From Cladosporium sp. IMV 00045 (taxonomy: Eukaryota; Ascomycota; Dothideomycetes; Cladosporiales; Cladosporiaceae), in assembly GCA_001931905.2 (NCBI GenBank), contig MSJI02000917.1, forward strand, positions 1-62,870: DNA of 62,870 bases, in the 5' to 3' direction. Below, one piece after another: positions 31,667 through 40,985 of the stretch. A program made the translations under genes and the position numbers. Under the pieces are notes generated by a model. That model searched no databases, had not been told where the DNA came from, and saw only the letters and a list, made by a program, of their open reading frames with translations. The stretch's first letter is position 1. Every line of letters begins with the position of its first letter.

Positions 31667-34600
31667 ATGTCGCTCATCGAAAGGCTCAAGCGCAAAGGCG
31701 CACGCGACAAGTCCCCAAAGCCGCCTAGCGGTTCAGATGTGGAACCCGGGGCTTCTAATAACTCGTTGGATGCGAGAATGCCCAAAGGAATTGAACCATT
31801 ACCAAACGAGTTCTAGGTGGTAGAGCGCTATGGCATCTCTGTGGTGACAGAGCCTGAAGGAGGAAGCTCTTGTGGCGTGGATGTGGTCTGAGTACACGGT
31901 CTCATGGGTCATCCCTACGATACTTGGTTGAGCAAGACTGATGGATTTTACTGGCCCGCACATGTGATAAACGAGATTCCAAACGCCCGAGTAATGACTT
32001 TCGGATACGATGCAGATCCCAAAAGCTTCCTGGGACAAGTCAGCCAGAACAGGCTGGGCGATCACGCCAGGAATCTTCTGCAAGATCTTGCAAGGGAGCG
32101 TACAAAGTCGGCGGCTAAGCAGCGACCAATCTTATTCGTGGCATATAGCCTCGGAGGTCTCGTCGTGAAGAAAGCTCTATCTGACGCAGTTCACTACTCG
32201 GACGCCTCCAAGCATCTCAAAGTCGTGGCCGCCAACACTAGAGGTGTCGCTTTCTTAGGCACACCTCACGCGGGTTCCGGACTCGCAACCCTTCCGGAGA
32301 TTGCGAGTCGATTCTTGCGCGGAGTCAATGTCAACCAAGATCTCTCACGTACACTGAAAGTGGACTCAGAAATGCTGGGCGAGACCACAATAGCCTTTGG
32401 GCAGCTTCTGGAAACACGCAAGGAAAGTAAGTAGCCCGTGTTCATCCAGTCCTTCGTCGAAGAGCTTCCCATACCAAGTATTGGACTGGTTGTACCCGCA
32501 GCGTCTGCATCGATGGTTGGATACTTGAGCGAAACCATACACGCCGATCACATGGTAAGTTGATCTTTGAACATGATGTGCCCAACTCTGACAAATCTGA
32601 CAGGCAATGACAAAATTCTCATCCAGGCGCGATAAGAGCTACAGAAAGGTCATTTCCACTTTGGAAAGATGGTTAGGAGAGATGGAAGCTGTCCCCACCA
32701 ATCACTCAGCTCCACTTGACATGGAAGGTTAGGAAGCTACGCAGCGGGTGTCATGAATTGAGAATGCTCATGGGTATTATAGCGTGCTTGAAAAGTCTAC
32801 ACTTTCCCGAAATGAAAAGGCATGACGATCTTCCGAAAACTGCCCACATCGGCACTTTTCGATGGATATTCGACAAATCCCTGGGGTTTCGAGAATGGCT
32901 GTGTAGTTCAGAAGGCTTATACTGGATCCAAGGACATCCAGGCTCCGGCAAGTCTACTCTGATTGGATATATCCTTTGTGACAAACGCTTGAAAGACGTT
33001 CTCGCTGGGGCGATTCCAGTTTCTGCTACTGGAAAGGAAGTCGTGGTCGCGCTAGCCTCACATTACTTTCAAGTCAACGACAACCCACCTGCTCGCTCTG
33101 TCGAAGGCATGCTTAGCTCTCTCATCTGGGACTTGGCGCAACAGCTGCCGTCTGCTGCTGTGGGAGTGCTAATAAAGCGCTTCGTCTCGATTTCGAAAAC
33201 AGCAAAAGATTGTTGGACACGAAAACAGCTTAGGGCAGCATTGAAAGAGATGATTGAACACTGCCCAAGGGAAGATACCGCTATCGCTTTGTTCATTGAT
33301 GGCCTTGATGAGCATGACGGCAGAGATTCAGAGATTGTTGATTACATTCAAGACCTGGCACTCGCATTGCCCGATCATGTCCGCATCTGTCTCGCAAGTC
33401 GGCCCTACCCTGATTTCAACGCCGGGTTCCATAAAGCAAAAGGATTCAAGATGCACGAACGAGTTTCCGGAGACATCTCGCGCTACGTGGACGATCGACT
33501 GGAGGAATATGCAAGGTTCGGGAAAAACTCGCAGCAAGCCGCACAACTGTCTGCTGAGATCAAGAAGAACGCTAGAGGCTCATTCCTGTGGTTCCGACTC
33601 GCCTGCAACGAGCTACGAAAACATTGGAGGTCTTACAGATCGTTCGAAATCCTTCTAGAAACCCTGCACGAACTTCCGAAAGAGCTCGAGTCTTTTTATG
33701 CTCGCATTTTCGAAGGCCTTGATGAGCGCGAATCTAACGAGTGGCCCAGCGTCCTCAGCTTGGTTCGAAGCTGCAAACGACCACTCACCACCCAGGAATT
33801 CATCTTTGCTCTGGATTACGAGCGCAATGTATGCAAGCTACAGGTTGCCAATCAAGGAGGATGGGCATCCCTGAGCGATCACATATTCTTTGGTGAAGAT
33901 TGGCTCAGACCCAATGCGATGAGGTCTCTCGATCAAGTGTTCGAGGGTCTACTACGGCGTCCTTCTGGGCTCAGACGCGAAAGCTATGAGCCTCGCACGA
34001 TCGGGCACGACGCTCTCCCTCACGACAAGTTCCGATACACGTTGGACGAAGCCCAAGAGAAAATCGAGCTTGCCGGACGTGGCTTCCTCATAGCGGATCG
34101 ACATTCAGTCCGCGTGTCTCACGAGACGATGTACTCTTTCGTATCGAACTTGTTCGAAACTCCGCAAGGAAGGACATACACCCGAGGGGACGAACTGTTG
34201 TTCACTGCAAGCACCTTGTGTTGGAGAGCGCGCATACATCGAAACATCATGCTGGCTCCGAAACACTCTTTGGACCCTACTTTTCTCGACCCACGCTTCG
34301 AATACGGTTATTTAGAGCCCAGAACATTTTCCAACAAAGACTTTGGCACAGCATTGCAGTCTCTCCAAAGGTTTGGCGTGCCTCTTCATGTCTTCCAAGA
34401 GTACCTTCTTCCAGGGCGTCCCTTCACTCGGGGCCTAACGGATCCCGACGCAATCGTCCATCATGCCAGAAAGCTGGATGTTTCTTATTATATCAGCGGC
34501 GGATCCAGCATCCTGGCACTCTTTGTTCCGTCACTCCGCTTATGGGTGGAAGACGAGGCTCGCATCTCCCGTGATGGGGTGTTCGGTTCCGCAAAGACAC

Positions 34601-35881
34601 ATATTCTGGATTTCGGCATTTCGGCAGACCAATCATCGCCGCAATCAATGTTGCTGAAATTCCTCATATACACAGAGTGTGATGCTGCTGCTTCTCTCAT
34701 TGACTATTGCGTATCAGCGAATCCTTCAGAATCAATTTCAAGAAAGACGATCGATGTCAACCAATCGGAGGGATATTTGCTACTCTTGGCTGCTGATCGC
34801 AATAATGCTACATTGCTGACAAGTCTGATAAACGCGGGAGCGAGGATGGGCAAAGGACTGCCGCTTGCTTCCTGCGCCATCCATCTCGCAGTTCTTTGCG
34901 GCCATGCAACTTTTGCCGAACATCTTCTGCGTCTAATGATGGACGGCAATATCGAGACTACGATCACGACCCCATCACAGACAGCATTATGTTTTGATCC
35001 GCAGATTCTCGCTTTATGTTCCAAGAAGACACCTTTCCACTGGGAGAGGATGGAACAGCTCGGATACTTCAGATTGGCGAAGGACAGATTTGATATTCTG
35101 ACGCTCGCATGCTCTATGTGAGAAATGAGAACGATCGATATGCTGCTAAAATTTTACCCTGAATGGGAAGATCTCTTAGGATCGAGGTCTTCTGCTCTTG
35201 TCGCGGCCGCATTTTCCGGTCACCTTCACACTTTGAACCGGCTTCTGATTCATCTTCCTTGACGCCAGTTGCCGTACGGATAACCAAGGACGACCGAGCC
35301 TCAACAATCAAGAACACGAAGATCGATACTTCGCATTGTTAGCGGCTGTTGATCAAGATCACGGTTTGCTAGTGGACGAGCTATTGAAAGCAGGCATCAC
35401 GCCCCAAGATCCTGGTGACTCTAAGACAAGATGCCGAATACCAGTGGGACCGGGTGACTTATCACTCACACCTCTACATCTAGCAATCACTGTTTTCAAA
35501 GGGCGAGATACAACCGCCTCCAAACACATCGTCCAATCTCTCGCTGCGAGCGGAGCAAAGCTTTTTGCCCAAGTTCAGGATTTCCTACCGAACATGACTA
35601 ACCTTGGCATACTGCGCGCAGAAGACTACGAATGGATCACATCGATTTTCCCTGATTACGAGCTTGGTCCGCCCGACTCGGTTCGAGGATTTGAAGAAGA
35701 AGCGCAAGGTCCATCGAGACCAGAGTTCCTCTACAATGGTTCCGACTCTGACGAGGCAGATGGCATTTCTGCCTTTGAAGACTCACAGGATTCGGAGGAA
35801 CGGGACGGATATTCCAGTGATGATTTCCTGAGTGCAAAGGAGTCTCTGAGCGAAGCGGAAGATGCTGCTGGCGATGAATGA
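31667..35881 (+). pseudogene. Degraded NLR/STAND gene: SesB-like alpha/beta hydrolase - NACHT - ankyrin-like
   Basis: Intact relatives are intracellular sensors of non-self or heterokaryon incompatibility in fungi. Order: ATG 31667; alpha/beta hydrolase with VHGLMGHPYDTW near 31892 and nucleophile elbow AYSLGG at 32141-32158; introns 32555-32603 and 32728-32782, which join cleanly; NACHT ATPase with P-loop GHPGSGKST near 32932-32958, Walker-B-like ALFIDGLDEHDG near 33289 and CLASRPYPDF near 33390; then helical and ankyrin-like repeats from about 34690; and an acidic Ser/Asp/Glu tail to 35881. Lesions: TAG 31814, TGA 31889, TAG 32432, TGA 35119, and a change of frame between 35122 and 35260. 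Sequence on both sides of each lesion still reads as protein, so decay looks recent. Whether a truncated NACHT product is made from the long open part (32783-35121) is unknown. Confidence 0.85.
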
Positions 35882-36685
35882 TCCGTGTAGACATGTCCCT
35901 GCAAACGTGGATGGATGATCCCATGACATTGATACCTTTCGGTTTCTCCATAGCCTGACCGTGGTAATCATGCCAAAATTATTGGCAACATCTCCACTTG
36001 CGGACAATGCTCGCGTGTCGCGGTCTTTGCTGTTCATGCAAGTGTAGACGAGAAGAAAAGCCCACGTGCCTGCCAAGTAGTGAATATCCGAGGCTTTGAA
36101 CTCCCGAAACCCCAATTGCATGGCGAGCATGGCGAGCATGGATGATGGACGTTGACGGCGGCCCACGGGGAATGCCTCCGATGTCTTGTGGGTCTGGTGG
36201 GTTTGGAGTCGTCTGAATCGGGTGCTTGGCGGACAGGGGTGTTGTTCAGTGGGAAGGTTTTGACGGTGATATTGGTTTTGCGGGTGCTCGGTTGGTTCGG
36301 TTACCTCGTTGGTGGGTGAGGGTTGGGATGGGGTATTTGATGGGGTGGTGTATTAGGCGAGGTTTTGGAGTGGAGAGGGGGAGATGTCATCGTACTGCTG
36401 TTTCGATTACAGGACTTACGGAGGGACAGTCCTACTTCTGCAGTTCCATTATCATCATTTGAATCATTTTCGACGTGACATCCAATGGCTGGAAGTCATG
36501 ATGCTTCATTACAGTACTGAGGGCTTTCATTTCTGTACCAGTGTGAACATCGCCCGATGATCACACGCGGTCATAGAGGATGAGATAAGATATGTACGCC
36601 GGATCAATACATCTATTGAAACTCGGAAGACGCCTTCTACTGGCAGCTCCGACTACGAATGGATTGAACACACCCAAAAGATAGC
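35882..36685. other. Intergenic, no convincing gene
   Basis: 3' flank of the broken NLR gene and of the convergent esterase. G/T-rich near 36170-36400. No gene recognised. Confidence 0.45.
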
Positions 36686-37523
36686 TCAAAGCACAGCACT
36701 CAACCCTTCAAACCACACAGCAGCCATCTTCTCATAACCCTGATCGTTGGGGTGAAGAGCATCATCCAGATCCGTATCAGGATCGAGGGCGCTGCCCATG
36801 TCGACGACGCTGAGTTTGTCATTGGCCTGCTCATCGACAACACCTGGAAATTCAAAGTCAGCTCCATGATCTCAACCGGACTCTCAGCCAAACTTTTGCT
36901 CAGAAAAGACCATCCCATACCTTGCACCCTCTCATTGAAAAACTCAATATGCTCCTGCGTATCCTGCGCCGCGCTCGGCACAATCTTCGCCACCAACACC
37001 TTCGCCTCCGGCCACAGCCCTGTAACAGTCTCGATCAACTCTCCAAGTCTGACATGCGCTTCCTCCCAGCCATAAGTGGTGGCGTCGTTGGTGCCTGCGT
37101 GCAGCAGGACGACGTCGGCTTCGACGCCAGCGCTTGAGGCGTCCGTGGCCGCGCCTGAGATTTGCTCGATCGTCCAGCCGATGCGCCCTTCGTTGTCGTT
37201 GTCGTCCATGCTGCCGCTTTGGATCGTGCCGACGTAGTCGATCGTGGCGCCTGCGGTGGTGAGGGAGTCGAGGAGGGAGGCGCGGTAGGCATTGCCTGTT
37301 GTGCTGCCCATGCCGTACTTTGGGGTGGAAGGTTGGGTTAGTAGGTTGACTGATTGGGGTGGGACTGACGTCGTGGCTTTCTTACAGTGATGCTGTCGCC
37401 CAAAGGCAGGATGCGGAGGTTCTTCCCTTCCAGTGTCGATTGGCGTTTTGTCATGGAAGTAGTAGGAGCCGCGAGTGCTAAGGCCGCGGAGCCTAGAGCG
37501 AGGAGACTTTGGATGAGACGCAT
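36686..37523 (-). CDS. Secreted SGNH/GDSL hydrolase, CE3-like carbohydrate esterase
   Basis: Probably removes acetyl groups from plant or other polysaccharides outside the cell. Three exons on the minus strand: 37386-37523, 36921-37317 and 36686-36843 give 230 residues; introns are 68 and 77 bases. Residues 1-19 form a clear signal peptide (MRLIQSLLALGSAALALAA), followed by a KR (residues 25-26) that could be a Kex2 site. Block I GDSITYGMGS is formed across the first intron and carries the catalytic Ser. HAGTND is block III. LHPNDQGYEKMA carries the catalytic Asp and His in the last exon. The size is typical for one CE3 domain with no carbohydrate-binding module. It lies next to another secreted enzyme. 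Substrate is inferred only from family. Confidence 0.9.
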
Positions 37524-38785
37524 TTTCTTTGGTTTGGAAAAGATGGATGTCGTAGGACTTGCGGGTAAGGTAGAATACAGTCGCACCTTTGAGAGAGGAC
37601 GGTCGATGTATAATAAACCCCGTGTTGAAGCTTCGGACCAAACGGCAAGAGTGGTATACGCGCGCTGAGCTTGCGAAACGATCGGCTAGTTTCAGATTGG
37701 TGAGGTGTTGTTATTTATCCGAGTTTTGTGGTGTTTGCAGTGTGACCTGTGATCAAACCCGACTATTTCCTCCAATTGACGGGAGTCTGTTTGGCATTGA
37801 TATTGTCGACGAACGTATCGCAACAAGAGTCGACTCCATTGCAACCGACTGTTATTTATATAAAGGCATATCCATCAGCGGTGACAAAATCAGGACACCT
37901 TCGGCAGGGCGATAGCATATTCAGCAAACAAGTGTCCAACTCACACCTTGAATCTACTCAAAGGTCCCACAAACCATCAAAGATATCAGGGAACCATCAA
38001 GTGTGTGTTGCATGTCGCAGAAAACCTCCTCTAAGGGGTCGCATCGACCGAATTTTGAACGCTCGCAAAACTCGCGAGCCCGTGAGCGGACGATCACCGA
38101 CAAAGGCGGTCGTGTGCATGGACTGGACTTCTAGGCGAACATGCGAGAGAGTCGTTCGGCCGTTGAAACCCCGCGGAGCTAGTGAACTTTGTTGGCGAAT
38201 ACATTCAAGGTAAGTGAGGTATGATGTTTTGGCTCTGAGGTCGCGAGTCAACAGAAGAATTGGATGAGAAAGCGGGTTGGAAAAGATTCAATCAGTAATT
38301 AAGCATGGTACCATACACAGACGGAAAAACATCAGTGTAACGAAAAATTGCATGATCCCACAGATTCTCTGAAGAAGACAGGAGAATTCTCGCGAGGCAA
38401 GTGAAAGCGATGCTACCTAGGTATGCTGGGATCGATCGGGGACGAGTGGGGACTTGTCAAGATTGATGACACGTGATGAAACGTGCAAGAGTGGGCCGCA
38501 GGGCCAATTCGTACAGGGATTACGGATTTATGCGGAGGGCGGTGCTCCGTGTTCGATCGGTTGGTTTCACTGCAAAGGCGTTCGAGGAATTCTGTTTGTG
38601 CAATTTTCTTTTCATGTCATCTTATATACAAAGTTTCTGGTGGATTCATGATGCTTCTTCGTCTGGCTCATCGAGCCTTGAATTAGTCGTCCCCATTAAT
38701 CGGTATAGGTGCGGCGTTCGATTTGACAGTCGCAGCTCTTCAGTCTTGAGTCTTCGGACAACCGGAGAACGATCTCATCGCGAGA
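37524..38785. other. Intergenic: esterase promoter and carbonic anhydrase 3' flank
   Basis: About 1.3 kb between two minus-strand genes. No coding frame with domain character, no RNA gene recognised. Confidence 0.45.
37608..37618 (-). promoter_or_regulatory. Possible TATA element of the esterase gene
   Basis: Minus strand reads TTTATTATACA about 90 bases before the start codon, a typical distance for a fungal TATA box. Confidence 0.4.
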
Positions 38786-39656
38786 TTAGATGTTAATGTT
38801 GTGCTCCCAAATCTGCTGCTGAGGCCTAGCACCAAAGCGGCTGGCCTTCAGAATCGCACGCATTTGGTCGAGGCTTGCGAACAAGTTCCTGCGCGCCATG
38901 AACCAACGAATACCTTCCGAGCAAGGCGGCGTGGTCAGGCTACCCTCATAGGTCCAGTATTCGTCGACATTCTCGACCTCTTGAAGCGCGGACGCAATGT
39001 TCAGGTCAAGAGGCTCCTCGACGTCGGTCTCGTTCCAGTGAACCATGGGTGTGGGGAGCTGCTCGATGAATGAAGAGTTGCTGCTGCCGGGTTCGATGCG
39101 GATACCGACAACTACTGCTGCGTTGCCGTCGGCATCGGCGTGAACGAGGTGGAGCTCTGCTTTGGCGCGGTGAGCGGCCACGGTGTGTTCGGCCGGGGTG
39201 TGGATGTGCCAACCGGTGAGGTAGACGGTCTTGTTGTCGTACGTGAGGCTAGGGTTGCTGGTGAGGTCATCCTCTTCGTGAGAGATGGTGAAGGCTGGGC
39301 CGAAACCCCAGTTGTAGAAGTTGCCTTCGAAGGTGCCGTTGTAGTTGAAGGTGGGCTTGTGGTTGATCGCAGGGCCGATTTCGAAACCAAGGCCTATAGG
39401 CACTTGGTGGCTGCCCATGTGACACATCTCATAGTCTGCCATGTACTGTCAGTGTGCTGCCAGCAATGATCTAAAATCGATGTCACGTACCTTCGCTGAC
39501 GCTTCCCCAGTCGTAAGACTGTGCGTACTCCCAGTCTCTTGTCGCCCCTGGTTCGGCTCTCTTTTTCTGCTGATGAGGGTAGTGGTAGTTGTCATGCTTC
39601 GCGCAGCCCAGCGTCGAAGCTGTGAAGAGAGACAAAGCGACAATTGATCGTAACAT
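38786..39656 (-). CDS. Secreted alpha-carbonic anhydrase
   Basis: Zinc enzyme interconverting CO2 and bicarbonate, here predicted outside the cell or in the wall. Two exons on the minus strand, 39491-39656 and 38786-39435, around a 55-base intron, giving 271 residues. MLRSIVALSLFTASTLGCA is a signal peptide. Family features appear in order: YDWGSVSEDY (across the intron), GWHIHTPAEHTV with two zinc His and the AEH motif, AELHLVHAD with the third zinc His, and EGSLTTPPCSEGIRW with the catalytic Thr pair. In place of the usual NQSPI there is HQVPI, a small departure. All three zinc ligands and the gatekeeper positions are present, so activity is likely. It is a neighbour of the CE3-like esterase on the same strand, 1.3 kb apart. 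Confidence 0.93.
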
Positions 39657-40985
39657 GATTGAACAAACTTGAATTTTTCAATGGCTGTGATCAGACTTTG
39701 AGCGGTATCCCTCGAACCGACAGCAACTCCCCAGGACCTGGCACTCTTTATACTTTTCCAGACCGTCCCGCTCGCTGACTTCATCAATCATCGCCATGGC
39801 CAGGCCCCCGAGGAGCAGTAAGAACGGTGGGATCAGAGTCTTGGGTTTTCGTCAACGGCCAAGGAAGGTTGGGGTTACATGGGGACTTTGTGGAGAGAGA
39901 CGTAGTGATCAGAGCTAGGATTGATATTGACAGTCGGAAAGAATAGACGTCTGGTCAATCAGAGCCGAAGTTCCAACGGGAGGTCCAGGCCCGAGGAGGA
40001 ACAGCAAGAGCCAGAGTGACAGGTGCTTAGCCTGCTCACGCAGGATTCTGCGTTGCGTGCGTGTACCTCAGCAGACCATGCAGACCATGAGGCCCTGACT
40101 ATGCTGATATGAGAAAGGAACGGTTCGCTGACTTGGCTTGGTGTTTTCTTACAATGCTGCCAAGCTCGCGTGGTAGCTTTTCAAATGCCTCAGCCCCTAG
40201 TAAGCGTAGCTCAGCCGCCTAGGATACATGACCCCTGTATAGAGAATGGCAAGCCATGGGGTCGTGAAGAAGCGCGCCCTAGTATTGTTTTTTACAGGGG
40301 CCTCATTTTCGCATTGCTTCATAGCCGAGTATAAAGTGGAGGAGAGGGTCTGCAGAGGAAGTCCCAAGTCCCGGTGAATTCCGTGGTATATTGTATTGGC
40401 AGCCGTGATGCCATCATGATATGTTTGAGATGTCTTCAAATCGAGGGTTGATTCATGCCAGTGTTCTCATCCATTCGCGCATGTTCAGTGCATTTGACTT
40501 TGCCACAACTTGCTCAGGCCAAGTTGAAATAGGGCATCATATATAGGCAATACAGAGCCTGGGAGACTGGCCATCCTCGGCAATGCAAGCGGCAGAAGAC
40601 ATGCATGTCCGTGTTATCTTTGCTCCGGGGTCGACAAGTATGTGGCTTCGACAGCCCAGTCATGTCAGAGAAGAGAGTATCTCGTTAATAATACGAGTAT
40701 GCTCTCCAGTCGGGGACGTCTCGACCGTCAAGCGTGGAGTTTTTAGGAGGTAGCAACGGTTGTGTCGGGGAGAGTCCGACAGCCTTATGAACAGCAAGAT
40801 GGCAGCGTTGCGGAGCTTCCCGTCCATACCCCACGCTTCAAAGGGAAACATTCACAACACAGGTGGCTGGCTGAGTCGCGTCATGCCCAGTGCCCAATCA
40901 ACAGACATCACGCGTCGAAACGAGCCGCCCTCAACTCCCTTGCTCCGGTCATATTTTCTGCGCGAACAGCCATGCCGCCTTTGCG
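39657..40985. other. Intergenic between divergent genes
   Basis: 1.3 kb separating the carbonic anhydrase start from GCP3. The frame of GCP3 is open from 40890, but the first ATG in frame is 40986. Nothing else recognised. Confidence 0.45.
39746..39752 (-). promoter_or_regulatory. TATA box of the carbonic anhydrase gene
   Basis: TATAAAG on the minus strand, about 90 bases upstream of the start codon. Good match and good spacing. Confidence 0.55.

Noticed and set aside
32425..32476. GTAAGT at the NLR stop codon 32432 read as an intron donor that would remove the stop
   Set aside because: The nearest acceptor gives an intron of only 23 bases, and the next one breaks the frame; the sequence after the stop (PVFIQSFVEELPIPSIGLVV) is family-like coding sequence and should not be removed.
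40890..40985. Longer N terminus for GCP3
   Set aside because: The upstream frame has no ATG before 40986, and its residues do not look like family sequence.
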